Assembly (NCBI RefSeq): GCF_008632955.1
Contig: NZ_CP043959.1
Location: 868,001-932,000 of the forward strand
Source of the DNA: Streptomyces tendae
Lineage (GTDB): Bacteria; Actinomycetota; Actinomycetes; Streptomycetales; Streptomycetaceae
Direction of reading: 5' to 3'
DNA length: 64,000 nucleotides
A program made the translations under genes and the position numbers. Of the stretch, positions 1 to 8,477 are shown in pieces. Every line of letters begins with the position of its first letter. The stretch's first letter is position 1. The notes beneath the pieces are model-generated. The model worked only from the letters and a program-made list of their open reading frames with translations. It ran no database searches and was not told where the DNA came from.

Positions 1-2
1 AG

Positions 3-185
3 CCCTAGGGCCGGTCTGACAATCTCCGTCTGCTGCGCGACGCCATGCACGCACCCTCGCCGCACCGGCCCCAGGCCCGAGTACAGCCAGTACAAGGGCC
101 TGGGGCCGGCACGCCGAGAGCACGCACCTGACGCCGCGCCCCCGCCCTCCGGGCGACGACGGACATTGTCAGACAGGCCCTAGGG
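3..185. repeat. Long inverted-repeat (hairpin) element
   Basis: The outer arms, 3-30 and 158-185, match as inverted repeats at 26 of 28 positions. Nested arms at 56-84 and 90-118 match at 24 of 29, with a short loop. Between them the arms still show weaker complementarity, so nearly the whole stretch could fold into one long hairpin. No convincing coding frame runs through it. Compensating C/T and A/G differences between arms suggest a structure under selection or an old MITE-like element. Copy number elsewhere in the genome cannot be judged here. Confidence 0.7.
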
Positions 186-656
186 GTCGCGTTCCTCACC
201 GGGACGGAGGTGCCCCCATCGCCCACGCGTGCCGCCCGGGGGTACCTCCCAGGCCCTTGAGGCGCCGGGCGAGGCACGACTGCCCGCGGAGCGCGGAACC
301 TGACGGTCCGTCAACCGGTCTGCGGAGTGGGCGCGGAGACGGCCGGGGCCGCCACCCCCCACAGGAGAGGCCCCGGCCGTCGCGCGGTACGGGCCGCGCG
401 GCGACCCGTACCTTCTACAGCGCCGGGCATGCGTTTTCTGTCACACGTCCGGTGTCACGGGTTAGTTGCATCTTGTACGGTCATGGACGGGGAGTGGTTT
501 CAGGTCGTAACGTGCCTTTCGCGCCAGGCCGCGGGAGACAAACGACCACAACCTCCGTGCGCGGCCTTGAGACCGCAACGACCGACTGAGCAATGACGAC
601 GGCGAGCAACCCGGTCCGCGAGAGCGGCGCCGGCTTAGGCGCAGAAGGGCGCACGC
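186..656. other. Intergenic region upstream of the sigma factor gene
   Basis: No supported gene is seen. The stretch holds the leader of the sigma factor gene, whose ribosome-binding site AGAAGG lies at about 643-648. A looser AT-richer patch around 460-480 (TTAGTTGCATCTTGTACGGT) could hold a promoter, but no clear -35/-10 pair can be assigned. Confidence 0.4.
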
Positions 657-1328
657 GTGCTGGGGGACGACGCGGAGCTGACGGCCGCGGTGCGTGCGGC
701 ACAGGACGGGGACGAGACCGCGTTCCGGACCGTGTACCGCGCCGTGCACCCGCGGCTGCTCGGATACGTCAGGACACTCGTCGGCGAGCCCGACGCCGAG
801 GACGTGACGTCCGAGGCGTGGCTGCAGATCGCCCGTGACCTGGAGCGCTTCAGCGGTGACGCGGACCGCTTCCGCGGCTGGGCCGCCCGCATCGCCCGCA
901 ACCGCGCGCTGGACCACATACGCATGCGCGGGCGCCGCCCGGCGATAGGCGGCGACGAGACCGAGCTGACCGGCCGGCCCGCCGAGTCCGACACGGCCGG
1001 CGAGGCGATGGAGGCGCTGGCCACCGACGGCGCGTTCTCCCTCATCTCCCGGCTGCCGCAGGACCAGGCCGAGGCCGTCGTCCTGCGCGTCGTCGTCGGC
1101 CTGGATGCCAAGACGGCCGCGGAGACCCTGGGCAAGCGTCCCGGCGCCGTACGGACGGCGGCCCATCGCGGTCTGCGCCGGCTGGCCGAGCTGCTCGACG
1201 ATCCGGAAGGCCATCCGGAATCCGCCGGGGTGCTCGACGCCCTCCCGCCCCAGAGAGAACCACGCCGTCGTACGGTGACGTCCGCGAGTGTGACGCAGTT
1301 GCGAACGCGGACGCAGAAGGACATGTGA
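657..1328 (+). CDS. ECF-type RNA polymerase sigma factor
   Basis: A 223-residue sigma-70 family protein of the extracytoplasmic-function class. Region 2 spans about residues 10-90 (AFRTVYRAVHPRLLGYV, then FRGWAARIARNRALDHIR). Region 4 spans about 125-180, with a helix-turn-helix at LDAKTAAETLGKRPGAVRTA. The GTG start has AGAAGG about 8 nt upstream. The stop codon overlaps the start of the next gene, a membrane protein of anti-sigma layout, so the two are probably translated together and act as a sigma/anti-sigma pair. The residues after region 4 (about 180-223) form a basic tail. The signal and target promoters are not visible here. Confidence 0.9.
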   Translation: MLGDDAELTAAVRAAQDGDETAFRTVYRAVHPRLLGYVRTLVGEPDAEDVTSEAWLQIARDLERFSGDADRFRGWAARIARNRALDHIRMRGRRPAIGGDETELTGRPAESDTAGEAMEALATDGAFSLISRLPQDQAEAVVLRVVVGLDAKTAAETLGKRPGAVRTAAHRGLRRLAELLDDPEGHPESAGVLDALPPQREPRRRTVTSASVTQLRTRTQKDM

Positions 1329-2515
1329 TGGCCGATGAGCAGTACAGGTGGCTGGACCCCGAGGCGGCGGAGCGCCTGCTGAGCGGTGAGCCCCCCGAGG
1401 CTGCCGGCCCGCCCGGCCGTGACCGGGCCGAACGGCTCGCCGGAACGCTCCGCGCGCTCTCCGCGCCACCGTCCCCGGCGGGCGAGGAACTTCCCGGTGA
1501 GGCGGCCGCGCTGGCCGCCTTCCGCAAGTCCAGGGACGAGCGGGCGGAACAGGCCGGCTCGGCCCCGTCCGCCGGTCAGGGCACCGGCCCGGCGGACGCC
1601 GATGTCGGCCTGATCCGTCTCGGCGCCCCGCGCGCCGAACGTAACGGAACCCCGGGCGGACCCCGCCGGCCCCGCCCCGCGCGGCTGCTGCTGGCCGCCG
1701 CGCTGGTCGCGGGCATGGTCGGCGGCGCCGCGGTGCTGGCCGGGACCGGACTGCTGCGCACACCCTCCGACGACTCCCGGTCCGGCCCCGCGGGCTCCGC
1801 CACGGCCACCCACCCCGAGCGGCCCCCGGTCTCCCCTCCCTCGACGGGCGACTCCGTCCCACCCGACGGCCGGACGGCGGACGGAGACGCCGACGGCGGC
1901 CGGACGAGCGCCGGGGCCGACGGGGACACCGGCCGCACCGGCGGGCCGGCCGATCCCGACGACGGTCCGGCGTCCCTCGCCGCCCGCCGGCAGCTGGTCG
2001 TGTCGGCGTGCCGGGCGTGGCACGAGGGCCGGCCGGTGAACGGCGAACGCCGCCGGCTGCTGCACGAGGAGGCGGGCGGCGCCTCCCGCGTGCCCGGGTA
2101 CTGCCGCGGTGTCACGGCCGGCGGGAAGACCGGCGACCGGGACTCCGAGGACCGGGGCGGCACGCACGACGCCGAGACCCGGCTCGACCCGGGCGACGCC
2201 GGCGACCAGGCCGCGAACCCGGGTCAGGGCAAGGGCCACCAGGACCCGGGCGACGACGGCGGGGACGACGGCAAGGGCCAGGACAAGGGCAAGGGCCAGG
2301 ACAAGGGCAAGGGGAACGGCGGCGGCAACGGCAAGGGCGCCGGCCGGGGCAACGGCGGACGCGGCGGCTCGGCGGCCGAGGAGAAGGACCGGCGCGCCAA
2401 GGGCAACGGCAACGGCAAGGGCAGCGGTCGGAACCAGGGCCCGGACCGGAACCAGGGGCCGGGCGGTGGCAACAAGGCCAAGGCGGGCGACAAGGAGCCC
2501 GGAAAACCCTCCTGA
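1328..2515 (+). CDS. Probable membrane anti-sigma factor with Gly/Lys-rich tail
   Basis: A 395-residue protein. ATG 1328 shares one base with the upstream TGA and lies 6 nt after AGAAGGA; GTG 1325 is less well spaced. The first ~115 residues are hydrophilic and acidic and should be cytoplasmic. One membrane helix lies at about 118-140 (LLLAAALVAGMVGGAAVLAG). Outside are a Pro/Ser/Thr-rich linker and a compact segment with two cysteines (CRAWHEG, YCRGV). The last ~120 residues are low-complexity Gly, Lys, Asn, Gln and Asp with repeats such as GKGQDKGKGQDKGKG. The layout and coupling to the sigma gene argue for an anti-sigma role; no canonical zinc-binding HxxxCxxC motif is seen. The tail may contact the cell wall. 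Confidence 0.65.
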   Translation: MADEQYRWLDPEAAERLLSGEPPEAAGPPGRDRAERLAGTLRALSAPPSPAGEELPGEAAALAAFRKSRDERAEQAGSAPSAGQGTGPADADVGLIRLGAPRAERNGTPGGPRRPRPARLLLAAALVAGMVGGAAVLAGTGLLRTPSDDSRSGPAGSATATHPERPPVSPPSTGDSVPPDGRTADGDADGGRTSAGADGDTGRTGGPADPDDGPASLAARRQLVVSACRAWHEGRPVNGERRRLLHEEAGGASRVPGYCRGVTAGGKTGDRDSEDRGGTHDAETRLDPGDAGDQAANPGQGKGHQDPGDDGGDDGKGQDKGKGQDKGKGNGGGNGKGAGRGNGGRGGSAAEEKDRRAKGNGNGKGSGRNQGPDRNQGPGGGNKAKAGDKEPGKPS

Positions 2516-2660
2516 CCTGCGGCGACGCCCTCCTTGACATGACGGCGTACCGCCGGGTGTGACACTTCCGGCGCTCGTGACGCAGTAATGAGTGAGCCGA
2601 CTGGTCATCGGCCGTCGCACGGAGCCTGGGTTCCCCCCGTACCCGCGGCTCGTGCACCTG

Positions 2661-2697
2661 GCGCGGGCGGGACACGTTCCCCCGGTCCCGCCCGCGC
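2661..2697. terminator. Hairpin between convergent genes
   Basis: A perfect 12-bp stem (2661-2672 with 2686-2697) and a 13-nt loop, just beyond both converging stop codons. There is no U-tract, as is usual for GC-rich Streptomyces terminators. Confidence 0.6.
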
Positions 2698-2702
2698 CCC
2701 TT

Positions 2703-3578
2703 TCACCAGTGGACGACGACCTTGTCGCCGTCGCGCACCTGCTCGTACAGCTCCGCGATCGCCGCCTCGTCGCGCACGTTGACGCAGCCGTGCGAGGCCC
2801 CCGCGTAGCCCCGGGCGGCGAAGTCCGACGAGAAGTGCACCGCCTGGCCGCCGCTGAAGAACATCGCGTACGGCATGGGGGAGTCGTAGAGCGTGGACAC
2901 GTGGTGCCGGGACTTCCAGAACACCTGGAAGACGCCCTCGCGGGTCGGCGTGTACTCCGAGCCGAAGCGGACCGGCATCGTCGACACCGTGCGGCCGTCG
3001 ATCATCCAGCGCAGCGTGCGGCTCGACTTGCTGATGCACATCACCCGGCCGGTCATGCAGCGAGGGTCCGGCGCGTCGGCGGGCTGGCCGCCCATCAGGT
3101 ACAGCTCCCAGCGGCCCGGTTCGCGCGTCATCGCGAGCAGCCGCTGCCAGGTGACGGTGTCGGTCACGCCCGTCCTCGGCAGTCCGCGCTTGCCCTGGAA
3201 GCCCCGGACCGCCTCCGCCGTCAGGGCGTCGTAGGTCCCGGTGGGCCCGTGGAAGACCCACGCGATCTGCCGCAGCCGCGCCTGGAGCTCACGTATGTCC
3301 CGCCCCTTGTCCCCCGGAGACCACAGCACGCGCGCGGGCGTCGGCCGGGTCGACGGCGGGTCCGACGGCGACGGCTTCGCCGGGGCGTCCGGCGTCCGGG
3401 CCGGCGGCGCGGACCGCGTCGCGTCCGGCGTCCGGTCCGGCACCTCGATCCGCACCGGCGACCTGCCCTGCCCGTCCGTACCGGCCGGCTGCACCGTGCA
3501 CCCGGCCGCACCCACGGCGCCGGCCGCCAGCGCCGCCAGGACGGCGATCCCCCGTCCGTTCGTGCTCTTCCCGCGCAC
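2703..3578 (-). CDS. L,D-transpeptidase lipoprotein with peptidoglycan-binding domain
   Basis: A 291-residue exported lipoprotein. The signal peptide ends in a lipobox with Cys27 (GAAGC). A Pro/Thr-rich linker follows, then a PG_binding_1 domain at about residues 88-150 (DIRELQARLRQI, YDALTAEAVRGFQGKRGL). The C-terminal half is a YkuD catalytic domain with the family motif His248 ... SHGCVNVR, Cys265 being the predicted nucleophile. Such enzymes make 3-3 cross-links in peptidoglycan outside the membrane and resist most beta-lactams. It starts with GTG, reads away from the mutase gene, and converges on the sigma/anti-sigma pair. No partner gene is nearby. Confidence 0.9.
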   Translation of the reverse strand: MRGKSTNGRGIAVLAALAAGAVGAAGCTVQPAGTDGQGRSPVRIEVPDRTPDATRSAPPARTPDAPAKPSPSDPPSTRPTPARVLWSPGDKGRDIRELQARLRQIAWVFHGPTGTYDALTAEAVRGFQGKRGLPRTGVTDTVTWQRLLAMTREPGRWELYLMGGQPADAPDPRCMTGRVMCISKSSRTLRWMIDGRTVSTMPVRFGSEYTPTREGVFQVFWKSRHHVSTLYDSPMPYAMFFSGGQAVHFSSDFAARGYAGASHGCVNVRDEAAIAELYEQVRDGDKVVVHW

Positions 3579-3874
3579 CCCTGCCCCCGTTCGTCCCGCC
3601 CCACCGGACCGGCCCGGTCGTCACCTGAGTCATACCCCCGACGTGACCGGGGCGGAACAAGGGGGCATGGTGGGGAGTGACCGGACGACGTCTGGGGGCG
3701 GCCCTGTGAGCGGGGTCCCACCGAGGCTGTGAGGAAGGTCCCAGCGTGTGCCCCTCCACCGGGCCGCACGCGCACCGCTACAGTCCGTCGAAGGGTCGCC
3801 CTGTACTGGTGAGTAAATGGCGAGTGACCGGCGATCGGATCGAGCAACGCTGCTCAGCGGGAGGCATGCACATC
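3579..3874. promoter_or_regulatory. Divergent intergenic region, transpeptidase and mutase
   Basis: This 296-bp stretch must hold the promoters of both divergent genes. A ribosome-binding site GGGAGG at 3859-3864 sits 10 nt before ATG 3875. No palindrome or clear promoter hexamers stand out. Confidence 0.4.
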
Positions 3875-5455
3875 ATGGCGCGCGAGTCGGAGTCCGGACT
3901 GCCCATCGAACCGGTCTACGGGCCGGAGTCCCTCGAGGGCTGGGACCCGGCCGAGAAGCTGGGTGAGCCGGGCGCGTACCCGTTCACCCGGGGCGTCTAT
4001 CCGACGATGTACACGGGCCGTCCGTGGACGATGCGCCAGTACGCCGGTTTCGGTACGGCGACGGAGTCCAACGCCCGCTACAAGCAGCTGATCGCCAACG
4101 GCACGATGGGCCTGTCGGTCGCGTTCGACCTGCCCACCCAGATGGGCCACGATTCCGACGCGCCGATCGCCTCGGGCGAGGTCGGCAAGGTCGGTGTGGC
4201 CATCGACTCCATCGACGACATGCGGGTGCTGTTCGGCGGGATCCCGCTGGACAAGGTGTCCACGTCGATGACGATCAACGCGCCCGCCGCCCTGCTGCTG
4301 CTCCTCTACCAACTGGTCGCCGAGGAGCAGGGCGTGTCCGCGGACAAGCTCACCGGCACGATCCAGAACGACGTGCTGAAGGAGTACATCGCCCGCGGCA
4401 CCTACATCTTCCCGCCCAAGCCGTCGCTGCGGCTGATCGCGGACATCTTCAAGTACTGCCGGGCCGAGATCCCGAAGTGGAACACCATCTCCATCTCCGG
4501 CTACCACATGGCCGAGGCCGGCGCCTCGCCCGCGCAGGAGATCGCGTTCACCCTCGCCGACGGCATCGAGTACGTGCGCACCGCGGTGGCGGCCGGCATG
4601 GACGTCGACGACTTCGCGCCCCGCCTGTCCTTCTTCTTCGTGGCCCGCACCACGATCCTGGAGGAGGTCGCCAAGTTCCGCGCCGCGCGCCGGATCTGGG
4701 CGCGGGTGATGAAGGAGGAGTTCGGCGCGAAGAACCCCAAGTCGCTGATGCTGCGTTTCCACACGCAGACGGCCGGGGTGCAGCTGACCGCCCAGCAGCC
4801 CGAGGTGAACCTCGTCCGCGTCGCCGTGCAGGGCCTCGCTGCGGTGCTCGGAGGCACCCAGTCCCTGCACACCAACTCCTTCGACGAGGCCATCGCGCTG
4901 CCGACCGACAAGTCCGCCCGGCTCGCCCTGCGCACCCAGCAGGTCCTCGCCTACGAGACCGACGTCACCGCGACCGTCGACCCCTTCGCCGGCTCCTACG
5001 TCATCGAAAAGATGACCGACGAGGTCGAGACCGCCGCGCTGGAGCTGATGCGGAAGGTCGAGGATCTCGGCGGCGCGGTCAACGCCATCGAGCACGGCTT
5101 CCAGAAGAACGAGATCGAGCGCTCCGCCTACCGCATCGCTCAGGAGACCGACTCCGCGGAGCGGGTCGTGGTCGGCGTCAACCGCTTCCAGCTCGACGAG
5201 GAGGAGCCGTACGAGCCCTTGCGCGTCGACCCCGCCATCGAGGCCCAGCAGGCCGAACGCCTCGCCAAGCTCCGCGCGGAGCGCGACCAGCAGGCCGTCG
5301 ACACCGCACTGGACGCACTGAAGAAGGCCGCCGAGGGTGAGGACAACGTCCTCTACCCCATGAAGGACGCCCTCAAGGCCCGCGCCACCGTCGGCGAGGT
5401 CTGCAACGCACTGCGCGAGGTGTGGGGCACCTACGTCCCGAGCGACGCCTTCTGA
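3875..5455 (+). CDS. Methylmalonyl-CoA mutase-type large (catalytic) subunit
   Basis: A 526-residue TIM-barrel catalytic domain of adenosylcobalamin-dependent acyl-CoA mutases. Motifs include [44 protein letters not shown] and [10 protein letters not shown]. There is no C-terminal cobalamin-binding domain (no DxHxxG), so a separate small subunit is needed and none is in this window. The Tyr of RQYAGF and the Arg of EYIAR match Tyr89 and Arg207 of P. shermanii methylmalonyl-CoA mutase, positions changed in isobutyryl-CoA mutase; this favours a methylmalonyl-like substrate. ATG 3875 is chosen because GGGAGG is 10 nt upstream; ATG 3866 is only 1 nt from it. From memory it corresponds to SCO4869. 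Confidence 0.88.
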   Translation: MARESESGLPIEPVYGPESLEGWDPAEKLGEPGAYPFTRGVYPTMYTGRPWTMRQYAGFGTATESNARYKQLIANGTMGLSVAFDLPTQMGHDSDAPIASGEVGKVGVAIDSIDDMRVLFGGIPLDKVSTSMTINAPAALLLLLYQLVAEEQGVSADKLTGTIQNDVLKEYIARGTYIFPPKPSLRLIADIFKYCRAEIPKWNTISISGYHMAEAGASPAQEIAFTLADGIEYVRTAVAAGMDVDDFAPRLSFFFVARTTILEEVAKFRAARRIWARVMKEEFGAKNPKSLMLRFHTQTAGVQLTAQQPEVNLVRVAVQGLAAVLGGTQSLHTNSFDEAIALPTDKSARLALRTQQVLAYETDVTATVDPFAGSYVIEKMTDEVETAALELMRKVEDLGGAVNAIEHGFQKNEIERSAYRIAQETDSAERVVVGVNRFQLDEEEPYEPLRVDPAIEAQQAERLAKLRAERDQQAVDTALDALKKAAEGEDNVLYPMKDALKARATVGEVCNALREVWGTYVPSDAF

Positions 5456-5519
5456 CCGCCGTTCTCGCAGGCCGAGACAGGGCCGAGGAGTGCCGTACCT
5501 CCGTGCGACACTCCTTGCC

Positions 5520-6170
5520 ATGTTCGGTGTCGTCGACCTTCCCACCTACCTGGCGGGCCTGGCCCTGATCATCCTGCTGCCGGGCCCCAACTCGCTGTAC
5601 GTCCTGTCCGTCGCCGCCCGCCGCGGGGTGCGCTCCGGCTACACGGCCGCCGCCGGCGTCTGGTGCGGGGACGCCGTCCTGATGACGCTGTCGGCCGCCG
5701 GGGTCGCCTCCCTGCTCCAGGCCAACGCCGTGCTGTTCGGCATCGTGAAGTACGCCGGCGCCGGCTATCTGGCCTGGCTGGCCGTCGGGATGCTGCGCGC
5801 CGCGTGGGGCATGTGGCGCACCCGCCGGGAGGAGAGCGTGCGGGAGGCTCCCGCCGCCGAGGCGGCCGGTGAGCGTCCCTTCCGCCGGGCGCTGGTCGTC
5901 AGCCTGCTCAACCCGAAGGCGATCCTGTTCTTCATCGCCTTCTTCGTGCAGTTCGTCGACCCGGCCTACGCCTACCCGGCGCTGTCCTTCGTGGTCCTCG
6001 GCGCCTTCGCCCAGATCGCCAGCGTGCTCTACCTCAGCGCGCTGATCTTCAGCGGCACCCGGCTGGCCGCCGCCTTCCGCCGCCGTCGCCGGCTGTCGGC
6101 GGGCGCCACCTCGGCGGCGGGCGCCCTGTTCCTGGGCTTCGCGGCGAAGCTGTCGACGGCGAGCGCGTAA
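5520..6170 (+). CDS. leuE: LeuE-like LysE/RhtB family amino-acid exporter
   Basis: A 216-residue inner-membrane protein with about six hydrophobic segments, matching LeuE along its length: LPGPNSLYVLSVAARRG, GVWCGDAVLMTLSAAGVA, then LVVSLLNPKAILFFIAFFVQF and a C-terminal LFLGFAAKL. E. coli LeuE exports leucine and related amino acids by proton exchange; the substrate here is inferred. ATG 5520 gives the family N-terminus (MFGVVDLPTYLAG) but has no clear ribosome-binding site. GTG 5490 would add ten residues and has a purine run too close to it. It follows the mutase gene by 64 bp on the same strand and may be co-transcribed with it. Confidence 0.82.
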   Translation: MFGVVDLPTYLAGLALIILLPGPNSLYVLSVAARRGVRSGYTAAAGVWCGDAVLMTLSAAGVASLLQANAVLFGIVKYAGAGYLAWLAVGMLRAAWGMWRTRREESVREAPAAEAAGERPFRRALVVSLLNPKAILFFIAFFVQFVDPAYAYPALSFVVLGAFAQIASVLYLSALIFSGTRLAAAFRRRRRLSAGATSAAGALFLGFAAKLSTASA

Positions 6171-6297
6171 GGCCCGTCCGGCGGATCATGCCGAGGACGC
6201 GGGGTCCGGCACGCCCTCCCGCGCCCCGGGTGGACCTCCGGCCTGTCGGCTCCCTCCTCCTCGCGGCCGGACGCACCGGACCTGCTCACCGGGGCGC

Positions 6298-6330
6298 CGG
6301 ACCGTCCGGGGCCGTGACCCGGACGGTCCG
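6298..6330. terminator. Bidirectional hairpin terminator
   Basis: A perfect 13-bp stem (6298-6310 with 6318-6330), 7-nt loop, touching the stop codon of the monooxygenase and lying downstream of the convergent exporter gene. Confidence 0.7.
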
Positions 6331-7731
6331 TCAGTGCCGTCCGGGCCGGGCGAGGTAGGCGCCGAGCCCGTCCGGGGTGTCCCCGGCCCAGCCCACGTAG
6401 CCGTCCGGGCGGACCAGGAACAGGCCCGTGCCGTACGTCCGATGGGAGGGACCGCGCACCAGCCGGACGCCCGCGGGCGGTTCCGGGACGTCCGTGCCCA
6501 GCGCCAGCAGGGACCAGTGCGGCCCCCGGAAGGCGTCGAAGAGGCGCACGCCGTCCACCCTGCCGTCCGGCGCCCGGTCGCCCGCGCGCACCGGGCCGGG
6601 CTCCGTACGCGTCTCGGCACTGAGCGAGGACTCCCGGTACCCCAGGTCCAGTTGCAGGGTGGCGCCGCCGCGCTTCGCCTCGCCCCGGTGGATGCGGGTG
6701 GACAGGCCGAGCATCGCCGCGGCGACCGTCCGCCGCTCCTCCTCGTAGCTGTCGAGCAGGGACGCGTCGGCCCCGCCGGACAGCACCGCGTCCAGCTTCC
6801 AGCCCAGGTTGTAGGCGTCCTGGACGCTGGTGTTGAGGCCCTGACCGCCGGCCGGGGAGTGCACGTGGGCGGCGTCGCCCGCGAGGAACACGCGGCCCAC
6901 CCGGAACCGGTCGGCGAGCGCGGCACGCGGCCGGAAGTCGGAGGCCCACAGCACCTCGGTCACGTCCTCGGCGGCGAGATGCGTGCGGGCGGCCACGACC
7001 CGCCGTACGGCCTCGGGGGAGAGGTCCACCCGCGTGCCCTCGGTGAACCGGGCGACCAGCTGGAAGTCGTCCGTCCCGGCGAGCGGGCAGAGGGTGAGGA
7101 ACTCGTCCTCGCCCTCGCGGGGCGGGAACAGATGCCACCAGTCCCGGTCCAGGCCGCTGATCCGCACGTCCGCCACCAGCATCGGCAGCGGGTCGACCGC
7201 CTCGCCGGTCAGGGCGGTGCCGACCGCCCGGCGCACCGCCGACCGTCCCCCGTCCGTGGCGACCAGGTAGCGGGCGCGCAGCGGCGGGCCGGCGGCGAAG
7301 TGGGCGGTCACGCCCTCCTCGTCCTGGGTGACGCCGGTGACCTCGCGGCCGAAGGCGACCTTGCCGCCGAGTTCCTCCAGCCGGTCGCGCAGGAGCCGCT
7401 GGGTGCGCCACTGCGGCACCATCCAGCCCTCGTACGGCGCCTCCTCGGTGGGCTCCACCGGCTCCATCAGGCGGTGCTCACCCAGCTGCCTGCCGTCGCG
7501 CCAGAGCATCTGGCGCGGGTAGCGGCCGCCGCCCGCCCGGATCCTGTCCAGCACGCCGAGGTCGTCGAAGACCTCCATGGTGCGCGGCTGGAGCCCTTTG
7601 CCGCGCGACCCGGGGAACAGGCCGTCCGCCCGCTCCACGATCAGGGCCGGCACACCGCGCCGGGCCAGGTCGATGCCGAGCGTCAGGCCGGTCGGCCCCG
7701 CGCCCGCGATCAGCACATGGGTGTCGCTCAT
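6331..7731 (-). CDS. FAD-dependent aromatic monooxygenase (PheA/TfdB class)
   Basis: A 466-residue class A flavoprotein hydroxylase. The N-terminal Rossmann motif is GAGPTGLTLGIDLARRG (residues ~9-25) with the ribose-binding acid at LIVERADG. The DG motif is at YLVATDGGRSAVRRAVG and the second FAD motif at FLAGDAAHVHSPAGGQGLN. A thioredoxin-like C-terminal part ends WAGDTPDGLGAYLARPG. Members hydroxylate phenols or polyketides using NAD(P)H and O2; some inactivate antibiotics such as rifampicin or tetracycline. AAGGAGAG lies 6 nt before the ATG. The divergent TetR gene and two operators in the 64-bp gap point to induction by the substrate or a related aromatic compound. The actual substrate is unknown. 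Confidence 0.85.
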   Translation of the reverse strand: MSDTHVLIAGAGPTGLTLGIDLARRGVPALIVERADGLFPGSRGKGLQPRTMEVFDDLGVLDRIRAGGGRYPRQMLWRDGRQLGEHRLMEPVEPTEEAPYEGWMVPQWRTQRLLRDRLEELGGKVAFGREVTGVTQDEEGVTAHFAAGPPLRARYLVATDGGRSAVRRAVGTALTGEAVDPLPMLVADVRISGLDRDWWHLFPPREGEDEFLTLCPLAGTDDFQLVARFTEGTRVDLSPEAVRRVVAARTHLAAEDVTEVLWASDFRPRAALADRFRVGRVFLAGDAAHVHSPAGGQGLNTSVQDAYNLGWKLDAVLSGGADASLLDSYEEERRTVAAAMLGLSTRIHRGEAKRGGATLQLDLGYRESSLSAETRTEPGPVRAGDRAPDGRVDGVRLFDAFRGPHWSLLALGTDVPEPPAGVRLVRGPSHRTYGTGLFLVRPDGYVGWAGDTPDGLGAYLARPGRH

Positions 7732-7741
7732 GACCACTCTC

Positions 7742-7786
7742 CTTAACGATGTTAAGTGCCCCGAGCGTCTCCCTAACGGTGTTAAG
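7742..7786. promoter_or_regulatory. Paired TetR-type operators
   Basis: Two 15-bp palindromes 30 bp apart centre to centre: CTTAACgatGTTAAG at 7742-7756 (perfect) and CCTAACggtGTTAAG at 7772-7786 (one mismatch). The second overlaps a -10-like TAAGTT lying 7 nt before the tetR GTG. The first lies next to the ribosome-binding site of the monooxygenase. Binding here would repress both genes. Confidence 0.8.
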
Positions 7787-7795
7787 TTGTCAAGC

Positions 7796-8446
7796 GTGAA
7801 CACGGAACGACGCGCCCCGCTGGACCGCCGACGGGTCGCCGACACGGCACTGACCCTGTTGAACGAGGTCGGCCTCGACGGCCTGACGCTGCGCGCCATC
7901 GCCAGGGAACTGGACGTCAAGGCACCCGCCCTGTACTGGCACTTCAAGGACAAGCAGGCGCTGCTCGACGAGATGGCGACCGAGATGTTCCGCCGCATGA
8001 CCGACGGGATCGAGCTCGACCCGGACGACAGCTGGCAGGAGCGGCTGCTCCGGAGCAACCGGGTGCTGCGCCGGACCCTGCTCGCCTACCGCGACGGCGC
8101 CAAGATGTTCGGCGGCACCCGCTTCACGGGGCTCGAACACGCCGAGCAGCAGGAGGCCAACCTGCGCCTGCTCACGTCCGCCGGCCTCACCCTCACCCAG
8201 GCGGCACGGGCGCTGCAGACGACGTTCCTCTACACGCTCGGCTTCGTGGCCGAGGAGCAGGGCGTGGAGCCGCGCCCGGGGGAGCGCCGCGAGGGCTTCG
8301 ACGTCGAGGCCCGCGCCCGGCTGATGGCCGGCCATCCCCTCGCCGCCGAGGCCGGAGCGGCCCTCTTCGGCGACTACGAGGAACACTTCGAGGAGGGCCT
8401 CGCCCTGGTCGTCGCCGGGATCGAGGCCCGCTACGGGGTGCGGTGA
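7796..8446 (+). CDS. TetR family transcriptional repressor
   Basis: A 216-residue regulator of the TetR class proper. The DNA-binding helix-turn-helix is at about residues 10-55 (VADTALTLLNEVGLDGLTLR, then ELDVKAPALYWHFKDK). The C-terminal ligand-binding domain resembles TetR_C. The GTG start is probably leaderless: TAAGTT at 7783-7788 ends 7 nt before it. The gene is divergent from the FAD monooxygenase, with two matching operators between, so it should repress itself and the monooxygenase until an aromatic or antibiotic-like ligand binds. Confidence 0.88.
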   Translation: MNTERRAPLDRRRVADTALTLLNEVGLDGLTLRAIARELDVKAPALYWHFKDKQALLDEMATEMFRRMTDGIELDPDDSWQERLLRSNRVLRRTLLAYRDGAKMFGGTRFTGLEHAEQQEANLRLLTSAGLTLTQAARALQTTFLYTLGFVAEEQGVEPRPGERREGFDVEARARLMAGHPLAAEAGAALFGDYEEHFEEGLALVVAGIEARYGVR

Positions 8447-8477
8447 ACCGGACCGGACGGTGGACCGGGCCGCCCCG

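Noticed and set aside
5..277. Open frame on the minus strand across the inverted-repeat element
   Set aside because: The peptide is Arg/Gly/Pro-rich, lacks a ribosome-binding site and is explained by the repeat structure.
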